Origin: Streptomyces sp. NBC_01288
GTDB lineage: Bacteria; Actinomycetota; Actinomycetes; Streptomycetales; Streptomycetaceae
Reading direction: 5' to 3'
DNA: 64,000 nucleotides
NCBI RefSeq assembly: GCF_035982055.1
Contig: NZ_CP108427.1
Span: forward strand, 8,555,001-8,619,000
Of the stretch, positions 39,701 through 48,378 are shown one piece after another. The translations under genes were made by a program, and so were the position numbers. The notes beneath the pieces were generated by a model. The model was not told the DNA's origin and did not search any database. It saw nothing but the letters and a program-made list of their open reading frames with translations. Each line of letters starts with the position of its first letter. Positions within the stretch are counted from its first letter, which is position 1.

Positions 39701-42436
39701 ATGTCTCCCATTCCCCGCAGGTCCCTGCTCAAGGCGGCCGCCGTCGCCGGAGCCGCCGCGCAGTTCAGCTGGGCGCTAGGAGCGAAGGATGCCCAGGCCG
39801 CACCCAGAGCCGTCGCGGCCGACGGCGACCCGGTGACCCTCGACTGGCTGGAGGACGGCGGTCTCGGCGCCGCGCCCGGTTCGACGGTCGGGGTGCCGTG
39901 GCCGATGGGCACCTACCAGGAGGACCAGACCTTCGCGCTGACGGACGCCGAGGGTACGGCCGTGCCGGTGCAGTCCTGGCCGATCGCGTACTGGCCGGAC
40001 GGATCGCTCAAGTGGACGGCGCACGCGGTGAGTTCGGGCTCCGGCAAGCTCACCCTCACCGCTGGGGACGCGGCCGACCCCGCCAAGAAGGTCACCGTCG
40101 ACAAGAGCGGCGGCACCATCGACATCTCGACCGGGGTCATCACCGCGAAGATCGGCAAGAACGGCTCCACCCTCATCAAGTCGGTCACCCGGGGCGGCAC
40201 GGAGATCGCCAAGAACGGCCGACTCGTCCTCATCCGCCAGCCCGAGATGGAGGACGAGGACCAGGGCGCGGTGAAGACCGAGCGCTTCGACGGGGTGATC
40301 GGCGAGGTCACCGTCGAACAGGACGGGCCGGTCCGTGCCGTCGTCCGCATCGACGGCAAACACCGCAAGGGCGGCCGGAGTTGGCTGCCGTTCTCGATCC
40401 GCCTCTACTTCTACGCGGGCGCCGACTCCTTTCGCATGGTCCACACGATCACCTTCGACGGCACGGTGGAACCGGGCAAGGCGAGCGGCGACTTCATCCG
40501 CGGGCTCGGCGTCCGCTTCACCGTGCCGATGCGGGACGCGGCCTACGACCGGCACGTCCGCATCGGCGGCGAAGGAACCGGCCTGCTGCGCGAGGCGGTT
40601 CAGGGCATCACGGGCCTGCGTCGTGACCCGGGCGCGACCGTCCAGGCGGCCCAGTACGCGGGCCGGAAACTGGCCGACCCGTCGACCTGGGACCAGCGCG
40701 TCACGAGCCGCCTCCAGTACATCCCCAAGTGGGGCGACTACACCCTCGCCCAGCTCTCCGCCGACGGCTTCACCCTGCGCAAGCGCACCACGAAGGGCTA
40801 CGGCTGGATCCCCGCCGGCGGTGGCGGACACGCCTCCGGATTCGGGTACGTCGGCGGGGCCAGCGGCGGATTCTCCTTCGGGCTGCGGGACTTCTGGGAG
40901 AAGTTCCCCGCGCAGCTCGACATCCGCGACGCCCACACCGACGAGGCCGAGGTCACCCTCTGGCTCTGGTCGCCCGAGGCCCAGCCGATGGACCTGCGCT
41001 TCTACCACGACGGCATGGGCCAGGACACGTACGCCAAGCAGCTCGAAGGCCTCGAAATCACCTACGAGGACTACGAACCCGAGTTCGGCACCCCGTACGG
41101 CATCGCCCGCACCTCCGAACTCCTCTTCTGGGCCGACGAGTCGACGCCGACACCGGAGACCCTCGCCCAACAGGTCGAAGCGGTACGGGTGTTGCCGCAA
41201 CTCGCCGCCCCACCGCAGCAGTTGATCAAGTCCAAGGTGTTCGGTCCAGGCCTCTACTCCGAGCCCGACCGCTCCACCACCGCCAAGGCGAAGATCGAGG
41301 ACCACCTCGACTTCCTCTTCGGCTACTACAAGGACCAGGTGGCTCAGCGCCGTTGGTACGGCTTCTGGGACTACGGCGACTTCATGCACTCCTACGACAC
41401 CGTGCGGCACCAGTGGCGGTACGACGTCGGCGGCTACGCCTGGGACAACTCCGAGCTGTCGCCGGACATCTGGCTCTGGTTCGCGTACATCCGCTCGGGC
41501 CGCTCGGACATCTTCCGCTTCGCCGAGTCGCTCACCCGGCACACCGGCGAGGTCGACGTCTACCACCTCGGCGAATGGGCCGGCCTGGGCACCCGGCACG
41601 GCGTCCAGCACTACGCCGACAGCGCCAAGCAGCAGCGCATCGCCAACACCACCTACCGGCGCTACTACTACTTCCTCACCGCCGACGAACGCGTCGGTGA
41701 CCTCATGGCGGCGAACGTCGACTCCGACGAGACGTTCCTCGTCCTCGACCCGATCCGCAAGATCCGCACCGAGCCGTACACCCCCGACCGGCACGCCCTG
41801 TCGATCGGATTCGGCACGGACTGGAGCGGGTTGGTGTCGGCGTGGCTGACCGAGTGGGAGCGCAGGGGGCCGAAATGGGAGAAGGCCAAGGCGCGCGTCC
41901 TGTCGACCATGGAGACAATCGCCGCCCAGCCCAACGGATTTGTGCAGGGGAGCGGGCTGTACGACCTCGACACCGGCAAGTTCGCCGTCGCCTCCGCGCC
42001 CGTCGTCTCCGTCTCGCACCTCTCGGCGGTCTTCGGCCTCAACGAGCTGTGCGCGGAGCTGATTCACCTCGTCGACATGCCCAAGTTCAAGGAGGTGTAC
42101 ATGGATTACTGCCGCTACTTCAACGCCTCCAAGACGGAACAGGCGGCACGCTACGGCTCCAACTTCGGCACCCTGCTGCTCTTCCAGGGCCACTCACGCC
42201 TCGACGCCTACGCCGCCGTACAACTCGACGACGCCACGCTCGCCAAGCGGGCCTGGACGAAGTTCTACAGCTCCGACGGTTACATGGAGTCGTCCCCGTG
42301 GAAGACGGAGCCGCTGACCGGCCCGGTGACGCTCGTCCCGGGCAGCGAGGCCGCGTGGGTGTCCTCGAACGACACCGCGCTGTACGGCCTCGCCGCCATC
42401 GAGAACCTGGCGTTGCTCGGCGACAAGATGCCCTAG
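39701..42436 (+). CDS. Tat-secreted exo-rhamnogalacturonan lyase family protein (PL26/YetA-like)
   Basis: 911 residues. A twin-arginine signal (PRRSLLKAAAVAGAAA, cleavage near AQAAP) directs export. The N-terminal domain has GVPWPMGTYQEDQ, VPVQSWPIAYWPDGSLKWTAH, which I recognise from the exo-rhamnogalacturonan lyase family that includes YetA and PcRGLX. The middle has many aromatic motifs (FWEKFPAQLDI, GFWDYGDFMHSYDT), and the C-terminal half is alpha-helical (DLYHLGEW-like, HLSAVFGLNEL). Length fits that family. GAAAGGA precedes the ATG. The adjacent importer and YesL-like gene echo the B. subtilis yes/yet/lpl pectin cluster. Activity on RG-I is inferred from family memory and context, not from catalytic residues. 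Confidence 0.75.
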   Translation: MSPIPRRSLLKAAAVAGAAAQFSWALGAKDAQAAPRAVAADGDPVTLDWLEDGGLGAAPGSTVGVPWPMGTYQEDQTFALTDAEGTAVPVQSWPIAYWPDGSLKWTAHAVSSGSGKLTLTAGDAADPAKKVTVDKSGGTIDISTGVITAKIGKNGSTLIKSVTRGGTEIAKNGRLVLIRQPEMEDEDQGAVKTERFDGVIGEVTVEQDGPVRAVVRIDGKHRKGGRSWLPFSIRLYFYAGADSFRMVHTITFDGTVEPGKASGDFIRGLGVRFTVPMRDAAYDRHVRIGGEGTGLLREAVQGITGLRRDPGATVQAAQYAGRKLADPSTWDQRVTSRLQYIPKWGDYTLAQLSADGFTLRKRTTKGYGWIPAGGGGHASGFGYVGGASGGFSFGLRDFWEKFPAQLDIRDAHTDEAEVTLWLWSPEAQPMDLRFYHDGMGQDTYAKQLEGLEITYEDYEPEFGTPYGIARTSELLFWADESTPTPETLAQQVEAVRVLPQLAAPPQQLIKSKVFGPGLYSEPDRSTTAKAKIEDHLDFLFGYYKDQVAQRRWYGFWDYGDFMHSYDTVRHQWRYDVGGYAWDNSELSPDIWLWFAYIRSGRSDIFRFAESLTRHTGEVDVYHLGEWAGLGTRHGVQHYADSAKQQRIANTTYRRYYYFLTADERVGDLMAANVDSDETFLVLDPIRKIRTEPYTPDRHALSIGFGTDWSGLVSAWLTEWERRGPKWEKAKARVLSTMETIAAQPNGFVQGSGLYDLDTGKFAVASAPVVSVSHLSAVFGLNELCAELIHLVDMPKFKEVYMDYCRYFNASKTEQAARYGSNFGTLLLFQGHSRLDAYAAVQLDDATLAKRAWTKFYSSDGYMESSPWKTEPLTGPVTLVPGSEAAWVSSNDTALYGLAAIENLALLGDKMP

Positions 42437-42443
42437 CGCAGGG

Positions 42444-44831
42444 CTAGTTCATCTTTCCCAGCACCTCCCGCACGCGCCGGGCGTCCCGGATCCGCTGCTC
42501 GTACGTCGCGCCGAGTGCGAGCAGTAGGACTCCGGCGAGGGCGGGCGGTGCCCAGCGGGGCAGGGCGCCGACGGCCTGGGCGAGGTACGGGGCGAGTTCG
42601 TGCAGGGTGTCCAGCACGAGGGTGCCGCCGCCGAGGAGGAGCGGTGCCTGGAGGCGGTGCCGCGCGCCGATCAGTGTGACCAGCAGGGCGGCTGCGCCCA
42701 GCAGCAGTGGGCGGGTCCAGTGCGCGTCGGCCCAGGCCGCGAGGAGGCTCGGGACGAGCGTGGCGGCGAGCCCGGGGCCGTAGGCCGTCCAGGACGAGGC
42801 GTTCGGGTCGCGGTGCCTGCGCAGCACGCCCACCAGCAGCGCCGGGACGGTCACGGCCAGCGTGTACGCCTCCGGGCTGCCGACGTTGCACGTGGACAGC
42901 CGTACCCAGGTGGCGAGGACGAACAGGGCGGCGGACGCGTAGCCGACGCCCCTGCGCTCGGGCCGTAGCGCCGTGCCCGCCGCGATCACTCCGCAGAGGG
43001 CCAACACCAGGGCCAGGACGGGCAGTTCGGCACCCGCGAGACCGATCGCCAGTACGCCCGCGACGGCACCCGAGATCTCGACCACCAGCGTCGTCACCGG
43101 ATCGGTGAGGCGCGAGGCCAGCAGGGCGGCCGTCACCGGTACGGCGAGCACCAGCAACGCGATGTGCTGCGGCTGCCAGTCGAGGGCGGCACCCGCCGCG
43201 CAGGCGAGGGCAGTTGCGTAGCCCAGGGAGAAGCCGGCGGAGACCGGCGCGAGGCGCCCGCGCCGGGCCGCACCCGCCAACAGGGCGGTCAGCGAGGCGA
43301 GTACGGCGAGCGTGGCCGGTTCGGAGGCAAGTGCGAGGGCGGCGAGAACGAGGGAGGTGAACAGAGCGAGGGCGGTGGCGATGCGGTGCGTGAGCGAGAG
43401 CAGGGCCACCACGATGAGCCCGTCCACCAACAGGCCGACAGAGTAAGGAAGTTGCAGTGCGGTCGGGACGATCATCGCCGTCACCCACGCCAGGGACAGG
43501 GCGGCGGTCAGGGCCCGGGGCCGCCACGCGGTGTTGCGGACCGCGAGGGCCAGCACCGCGGCGACCGCGATGAGCACCAGGGGAGCGGTGGTCTCGTGCA
43601 TCGGCCACGGGATGTCCACCGTCGCCGCGGCACGCGCGTCGTCCGGCGCGCCGGACCAGATGCGGGAGACCCACGCGGCCGGGCCGAACAGGGTGGTGAC
43701 GACGGCCGGCAGGGTCAACAGCAGCGCGATCCCCTGTACGCCGACGGAGGCCAGGCCGAGTCCGCGGCGCACCGGCTCGGGCAGCGAGCCCCGGCGGAGC
43801 GCCAACAGGCCCATCCCGCAGGCCAGATAGCCCAGAACCGCCCAGTCGTAGGACAACGGAACCCGGAGCACGCCACCGAGCGTGGCGACCACGAGCAGGC
43901 CGCCCGTCGTGGCCGCACCCGTCCGCAGCCCCGGGCCCGGGACGAGCCACGCGGCGGCGAACGCACTCGCCGCCGCGAGCACCAGGAGCGCCGTCGCACG
44001 GGCGGCGGCGCCCGGGCCGGCCGCGGACAAGGAGATCAGGCCGGCCGTCAGCACGCCCAGGCCGCCCAGACCGAACGCTCCGCCGACGGCGACGAAGCGC
44101 ACGGCCTTCGGGGAGACCCGGAGCGCGATCATCATGTCCATCACGGCGGTCACCAGCATCGCGGCCGTGACCGTGCGGATGCCCCCACCGGCCGCCACCA
44201 CCCAGAGAAGCAAGGGGAGTTGGGCGACCACGAGCGCCGAGGGGAGAGGCAGAAGGAGCGTGCGCGCGGTGGTCGGCTCCGTGCGGGTGACGGCCGGGCT
44301 CGGGAGCGCCGCCACGCCGATGCCGTACGCCGCCCACAGCGCGGCCAGCAGGGTCGTCGCCGCTGCCGCGAACGTCGTGCCGTCCCCGTCGGGGAAGGCG
44401 ACCTCGTGCAGCGCGTACGCGTCCAGCACCGTCAGGACGAGACCGAGGCCCGCGAGCGACTCGGCCGTGGAGCGCAGGCCCCGGCGCAGCATCGCGACGG
44501 GTGCGCCGAGCGTCGCCAGGGTCACCCCGCCGAGCACCAGCGCCCGGCCCGCGATCCCCATGCTCCCCCAACTGACCAGCGTGAACGCGATCGCCGCGAG
44601 GGTGAGCAGGGTGGCGCCGAGCAGGAGCAGCACGTTCTGCACGCTCGGTGCGGTGGCCTCACGCCGGGGCGGTGCGGCGAACGCCGGTGTCATGGGCGCG
44701 GGCCGGGCCGGCTGGAGCACGGTCAGCAGCCAGGCGCGCCGGTGCAGCAACTGCGCGCGGCGGGCGTCCAGTTGGTGCAGCTCGGCGTCCAGGATCCGCA
44801 ACTCGACGGCCGGAGGCGGGATGTGGGTCAT
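42444..44831 (-). CDS. Very large multi-pass membrane protein, unknown function
   Basis: 795 residues from the ATG at 44831 (another in-frame ATG at 44867 is possible). After a cytosolic coiled-coil-like head (VELRILDAELHQLDARRAQLLHRRAWLLTVL) there are more than 20 hydrophobic segments very rich in Ala, Leu and Val, and a basic tail (ATYEQRIRDARRVREVLGKMN). I recall similar Streptomyces proteins named after the SCO7613 C-terminal domain; their function is unknown. Its stop lies 7 nt from the convergent lyase stop. The head plus polytopic body suggests a scaffold or transporter-like protein, but nothing supports a substrate. Confidence 0.85.
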   Translation of the reverse strand: MTHIPPPAVELRILDAELHQLDARRAQLLHRRAWLLTVLQPARPAPMTPAFAAPPRREATAPSVQNVLLLLGATLLTLAAIAFTLVSWGSMGIAGRALVLGGVTLATLGAPVAMLRRGLRSTAESLAGLGLVLTVLDAYALHEVAFPDGDGTTFAAAATTLLAALWAAYGIGVAALPSPAVTRTEPTTARTLLLPLPSALVVAQLPLLLWVVAAGGGIRTVTAAMLVTAVMDMMIALRVSPKAVRFVAVGGAFGLGGLGVLTAGLISLSAAGPGAAARATALLVLAAASAFAAAWLVPGPGLRTGAATTGGLLVVATLGGVLRVPLSYDWAVLGYLACGMGLLALRRGSLPEPVRRGLGLASVGVQGIALLLTLPAVVTTLFGPAAWVSRIWSGAPDDARAAATVDIPWPMHETTAPLVLIAVAAVLALAVRNTAWRPRALTAALSLAWVTAMIVPTALQLPYSVGLLVDGLIVVALLSLTHRIATALALFTSLVLAALALASEPATLAVLASLTALLAGAARRGRLAPVSAGFSLGYATALACAAGAALDWQPQHIALLVLAVPVTAALLASRLTDPVTTLVVEISGAVAGVLAIGLAGAELPVLALVLALCGVIAAGTALRPERRGVGYASAALFVLATWVRLSTCNVGSPEAYTLAVTVPALLVGVLRRHRDPNASSWTAYGPGLAATLVPSLLAAWADAHWTRPLLLGAAALLVTLIGARHRLQAPLLLGGGTLVLDTLHELAPYLAQAVGALPRWAPPALAGVLLLALGATYEQRIRDARRVREVLGKMN

Positions 44832-44933
44832 GTCTCGGAGTGTGCTGCCCGTCACGCGGTACGACATGAGCGCACGTACTCAAAACGTACTCAGGTATCG
44901 GGAGACGGCCCCCTGACCGGGCAGACTCCCGCC

Positions 44934-45380
44934 ATGGACTGGACCCATTACCGCTTCCGCGCCCGGTGGTCCCTGCCCGCGCCGCCCGCCGTCGTGTACC
45001 CGTTCCTGGAACGGGCCGAGGACTATCCCCGCTGGTGGCCGCAGGTGCGCGAGGTCGAGCGGATCGACGACACGACCGGCGTCATCCGCATCCGCGCGAG
45101 CCTGCCGTACGTCTTGACCTTCACCGCGCGCGCAGTGCGCCGCGACCCGGCCGCCGGGGTCCTGGAGATCGCGATGACCGGTGACCTGGTGGGCTGGGCG
45201 CGGTGGACGCTCACGGCCGACGGCCCCGGCACGCTCGCCCGCTACGACCAGGAGGTCGACCTGAACCGGCCGTCGCTCAGGCGGTTCGCCGTACCCGGGC
45301 GGCCGGTGTTCCGTGTCAACCACGCGCTGATGATGCGGGCCGGACGGCGCGGGCTCCTCGCACACCTGGCAGCGGTCTGA
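44934..45380 (+). CDS. SRPBCC (START-like) family protein
   Basis: 148 residues. MDWTHYRFRARWSLPAPPAVVYPFLERAEDYPRWWPQVREV is the typical first strand and helices of the polyketide cyclase/dehydrase-like SRPBCC fold, a deep hydrophobic cavity that binds lipids or aromatics; the rest alternates strands (LTADGPGTLARYDQEV). No catalytic residues are identifiable, so a ligand-binding or unknown enzymatic role. No Shine-Dalgarno; CAGACT at 44922-44927 ends 6 nt before the ATG, suggesting a leaderless mRNA. It lies directly before tRNA-Val copy 2. Confidence 0.85.
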   Translation: MDWTHYRFRARWSLPAPPAVVYPFLERAEDYPRWWPQVREVERIDDTTGVIRIRASLPYVLTFTARAVRRDPAAGVLEIAMTGDLVGWARWTLTADGPGTLARYDQEVDLNRPSLRRFAVPGRPVFRVNHALMMRAGRRGLLAHLAAV

Positions 45381-45390
45381 CGGAAGCGGT

Positions 45391-45420
45391 TTGAAGGAAA
45401 CCGGCGGGGGCCTGTATTGT
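45391..45420 (+). promoter_or_regulatory. Promoter of tRNA-Val copy 2
   Basis: TTGAAG (45391-45396), 18-bp spacer, TATTGT (45415-45420), 13 nt before the tRNA. The -10 region GTATTGTTC resembles GTAATGTTC before copy 1. Confidence 0.65.
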
Positions 45421-45433
45421 TCGGTGCGTTCCC

Positions 45434-45505
45434 GGGCGATTAGCTCAGTGGGAGAGCGCTTCGTTCACACCGAAGAGGTCACTGGTTCGAACCCAGTATC
45501 GCCCA
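45434..45505 (+). tRNA. tRNA-Val(CAC), copy 2
   Basis: 72 nt, identical base for base to the gene at 35441-35512, anticodon loop TTCACAC. It shares a few flanking bases with copy 1 (CCCGGGCGATTAG across the 5' end) and then differs. Confidence 0.97.
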
Positions 45506-45514
45506 CCGGGAAAG

Positions 45515-45544
45515 GCCGGTCCGCAGCAGCGGACCGGCTTTTTT
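45515..45544 (+). terminator. Intrinsic terminator after tRNA-Val copy 2
   Basis: GCCGGTCCGC (45515-45524), loop AGCA, GCGGACCGGC (45529-45538), then six T. A classical hairpin-T-tract terminator, different in sequence from that after copy 1. Confidence 0.95.
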
Positions 45545-45565
45545 GTGCGCCGACGTGCCGACCGC

Positions 45566-46294
45566 TTATGCGGCCTCCGCCGTCAGGCCCGGGCGCAGTG
45601 GCCAGGACTGGTCCACCGACTCCGGGGTGCCGCTGCGCGCGAACCACGCCTGGAGGCCGCGTGCTTGGGCCGCGTGCCACGTCGACTGCAGGGTGTGCAG
45701 CTCGGCCGGGGTCAGGCGTTCCAGGCGGGTGGCGAAGCGGCGGCCCAGGGCCCGTACGACCTCCAGGGAGGCCAGCGCGTCCGCGCCCGCGTCGTGGGCG
45801 CCGTCCAGCGTGACGCCGTAGTGCGCGCACAGGTCGGTGAGGGTGCGGCGGCCCTTGCGGTAGCGGTCCAGGTGTTTGTCCAGGACCCGGGGGTCCAGGA
45901 TCTGTAGCACCGTCGACTCGAACCAGTGGTCCAGCGAGCACGCGCGGTGGCGGCGCAGTTCGCGGTCCAGCAGGGTCAGGTCGAACGGTGCGTTCATGAC
46001 CACCAACGGGCGTCCCATCGCGGCCTGTTCGGCCAGCTCGTCGGCTATCTCGTGCATCACCGGCGCAGGCCAGCGGCCGTTGCGCTGAAGATGCTCATCC
46101 GTCAGTCCATGGATCGCCGTCGCCCCGGCGGGCACCGGCACCCCCGGGTTCACCAGCCACCGGGCCACCCGGGGACGGGTACCGGGGGCGTCCTGGACGA
46201 CGATCGCGGCCGACACGATCCGGTCGGTCTCCACATCCACGCCCGTGGTCTCCGTGTCGAACGCGGCCAACGGGCCCTCGTACCAGCACGTCAT
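45566..46294 (-). CDS. DEDDh 3'-5' exonuclease (DnaQ/RNase T type)
   Basis: 242 residues. Exonuclease motifs: ExoI FDTETTGVD (Asp and Glu metal ligands), ExoII NAPFDLTLLDRE (Asp), ExoIII HDAGADALASLEVV (His and Asp), so all four acidic residues and the general-base His are present. It would remove nucleotides from 3' ends of DNA or RNA; it could be a stand-alone proofreading or repair nuclease. GAGGAG lies upstream of the ATG. It faces the tRNA terminator and is divergent from the DUF4365 gene. Confidence 0.9.
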   Translation of the reverse strand: MTCWYEGPLAAFDTETTGVDVETDRIVSAAIVVQDAPGTRPRVARWLVNPGVPVPAGATAIHGLTDEHLQRNGRWPAPVMHEIADELAEQAAMGRPLVVMNAPFDLTLLDRELRRHRACSLDHWFESTVLQILDPRVLDKHLDRYRKGRRTLTDLCAHYGVTLDGAHDAGADALASLEVVRALGRRFATRLERLTPAELHTLQSTWHAAQARGLQAWFARSGTPESVDQSWPLRPGLTAEAA

Positions 46295-46475
46295 ACGTAC
46301 ACAACTCCTCGTTCACCCACGGCAGCTGACGTACCGTCTTCTGCCTGTTTGGTGATACCCGGGCTGTTTGCGCCGTACGCCGGAAGGACACAACAGGAGT
46401 GCGGGTCTTTGCAGTTCAGCGACCCGATCAGGCATTCAGCACAGCAATTCACCTGAACTTGGAAGGCTGTTGGCC

Positions 46476-47042
46476 ATGGTGATAGCGCAGCCCGAGCGGG
46501 GCGGGCTGCTGCCCGAACGGACGGCACCCCAGCGCGGATCGCTCGCCACCACCGCCTGCATGGAGACACTGCAGGTGGGCTATCTGCACGCCGTCGCCGC
46601 CGCGGCCGGCTGCTCGCTGTCGCAACCCTTTCCGGACAACGGCATCGACTGGCACGTCAGTCACGGCTCGCCCGGCCACACGGTGGACGACGAGGTCACG
46701 ATAAAGGTGCAGCTCAAGTGCACTTACCAGATCCCGCCGAATCCACCGGGACGTTCCTTCTCCTTCACGCTCGACAACGACCATCTGCGCAAGCTCGCCC
46801 GCACACCGGTCTCGGTGCACAAGATCCTGGTCGTGATGCTCGTCCCGCGTTCCCAGGACGACTGGCTGCGCGCCAGCCACGACCGGCTCGATCTGCGGCA
46901 CTGCTGCTACTGGGTCAACCTCGCCGGTCACGCGATCACCGGCAGGACCCGGACCACCGTGCGGATACCGACCTCGCGCATCTTCGACGACCGGGCGCTG
47001 TGCGAGATCATGACGCGGGTCGGGACGGGAGGCAGGCCATGA
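46476..47042 (+). CDS. DUF4365-like protein with nuclease-type residues
   Basis: 188 residues. The segment CMETLQVGYLHAVAAAAG ... PFPDNGIDWHV ... EVTIKVQLKCTYQ places Asp58 and Gln79-x-Lys81 in the order of a PD-(D/E)XK (Mrr-like) nuclease core, with Glu30 in the preceding helix. This matches my memory of DUF4365. The C-terminal part (HLRKLARTPVSVHKILVVMLVP) continues the alpha/beta core. GGAAGG precedes the ATG at 46476. It overlaps the next gene by ATGA, so they act together. Nuclease fold is inferred from a few residues; activity is unknown. Confidence 0.7.
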   Translation: MVIAQPERGGLLPERTAPQRGSLATTACMETLQVGYLHAVAAAAGCSLSQPFPDNGIDWHVSHGSPGHTVDDEVTIKVQLKCTYQIPPNPPGRSFSFTLDNDHLRKLARTPVSVHKILVVMLVPRSQDDWLRASHDRLDLRHCCYWVNLAGHAITGRTRTTVRIPTSRIFDDRALCEIMTRVGTGGRP

Positions 47043-48265
47043 GGCACCGCTCGGTCGAGGAACACCTGCGGACGGTACGACCGCATCCCGAGGACCCCAC
47101 CTCATGGGAACGGCCCCCCGAGCCCGACCAGGTCGACCCCGCCGTCCTCGGCGCCCTGCTGCGCCGGCACGGCTGGCAGCGGCGCGGCGGAGCGCCCGGA
47201 CGGTACGGCCGCTGGACCCCACCCGGGCCCGGCGGCTCGGGGACCAGCCTGCTGGTCCCCGAGAGCCGGGCCTTCCCCGACAGCGACGACCTCCTCGGCG
47301 AGGCGCTCGACGCGCTCGCCCGCAGCAACACCCCCTCCGCCCGCGAGGTCCTCGTCGGCCTCGCCGTACCGAGCGACGAGATCCGCTGGTGGCGCGACAT
47401 CCCGACCGGACCGGCAGGGGCCGCGTCCTGGACCGTGGAAGAGCAACTCCGCGCCGCCGCCCGCCAGATGCTGCTCGCCGCCGCACTCGCCACCCGCGCG
47501 CGTGCCGGCTACTACGGCGCCCGCCACCGCCGCCCCGCCGCCGCGTCCCTGGAACACGTCCTCGTCGGCTCGGCACCCGGCGGCCGTCAACTCACCGCGT
47601 TCGTTCCCGTCGACACCGGCCGCGCCCTCGCCGTACGCCTCCACCAGGCCCTCTACGCCACCCGCGAGGCCATCGACTACGAGCGGGCCACCGGCGGCAT
47701 GGACGCCTTCGACGGGGCCGTAGAAGCGGGCGTCAGCCGGGAGTTGACCGAAGCCGTCGTCGCGCTCGTGCGCGGCACCGAGGGTGCCCGGATCGCCGTC
47801 GAGTGGGCGCCCGGCGCGGGTGTCCCCGAGGGGTGTGCCGCGCCCGCCGAGGCCGTCGAGTTCTCGCCGGGCGACCTGCCCGTGCTGCGCGCGGCCGGGG
47901 CCCGCTATCTGCGCGAGGAACCGGCCATGCCCGTGCGGATCACCGGCTCGGTGGTGCGGATGCGCAGGTCGGGGCCGCGCGGTGAGGGCACGGTACGGAT
48001 GCAGGTGATCGCCGGTGCCGAGGTCGGGCACGTCCGGATGACCCTGGACGAGGAGTCGTACCGGATAGCGGGGCACGCCCACCTCGTCGGGCTGCCGGTG
48101 CGGGTGCACGGGCGGCTGGAGAGCCGGGGCGGGTTCCGTCGGCTCACCGGCGCCTCCGGGGTCGTACCCGTGCAGGTGGACGAGGCGGAGCGGGACCGGC
48201 TGATGAAGTCCCTCCAGGAGAATCTCGACTTCTTCGAGGAGGCGTGCAGCGGGGAGGAGGACTGA
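47039..48265 (+). CDS. Conserved hypothetical partner of the DUF4365 protein
   Basis: 408 residues, no domain recognised. It begins MRHRSVEEHLRTVRPHPEDP, contains a central helical part (AAARQMLLAAALATRARAGYYG, ALYATREAIDYERATGG) and a C-terminal beta-rich region (MPVRITGSVVRMRRSGPRGEGTVRMQVIAG, then VGLPVRVHGRLESRGGFRRLTG), a pattern reminiscent of small OB-like barrels. The end is acidic (ENLDFFEEACSGEED). Translationally coupled to the DUF4365 gene. No signal peptide or membrane helix, so cytosolic. Function unknown; a nuclease regulator or nucleic-acid-binding partner is only a suggestion. Confidence 0.8.
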   Translation: MRHRSVEEHLRTVRPHPEDPTSWERPPEPDQVDPAVLGALLRRHGWQRRGGAPGRYGRWTPPGPGGSGTSLLVPESRAFPDSDDLLGEALDALARSNTPSAREVLVGLAVPSDEIRWWRDIPTGPAGAASWTVEEQLRAAARQMLLAAALATRARAGYYGARHRRPAAASLEHVLVGSAPGGRQLTAFVPVDTGRALAVRLHQALYATREAIDYERATGGMDAFDGAVEAGVSRELTEAVVALVRGTEGARIAVEWAPGAGVPEGCAAPAEAVEFSPGDLPVLRAAGARYLREEPAMPVRITGSVVRMRRSGPRGEGTVRMQVIAGAEVGHVRMTLDEESYRIAGHAHLVGLPVRVHGRLESRGGFRRLTGASGVVPVQVDEAERDRLMKSLQENLDFFEEACSGEED

Positions 48266-48378
48266 GGGAGGGGGAGTGCGGCAACCGTTTCGCGGTGGGC
48301 CCCTTAGGGTCGGTACGATCCCCTATTGCGCGCGCTCACGGTATGGCGCCGCATCCACCCTGTAGTCAGGAGAGACCC

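Noticed and set aside
35441..45505. Integrative element inserted at tRNA-Val
   Set aside because: No integrase, excisionase, replication or conjugation genes lie between the two tRNA copies, and both tRNAs have complete 5' halves, their own promoters and different terminators, unlike attL/attR pairs of actinomycete elements.
46400..46480. A 27-codon frame (GTG at about 46400) overlapping the DUF4365 start
   Set aside because: No amino acid bias, no ribosome binding site that is not shared with the DUF4365 gene, and no hairpins; probably chance.
48266..48378. T-box leader before thrS
   Set aside because: The gap is only 113 nt and lacks the T-box core sequence; no specifier hairpin seen.
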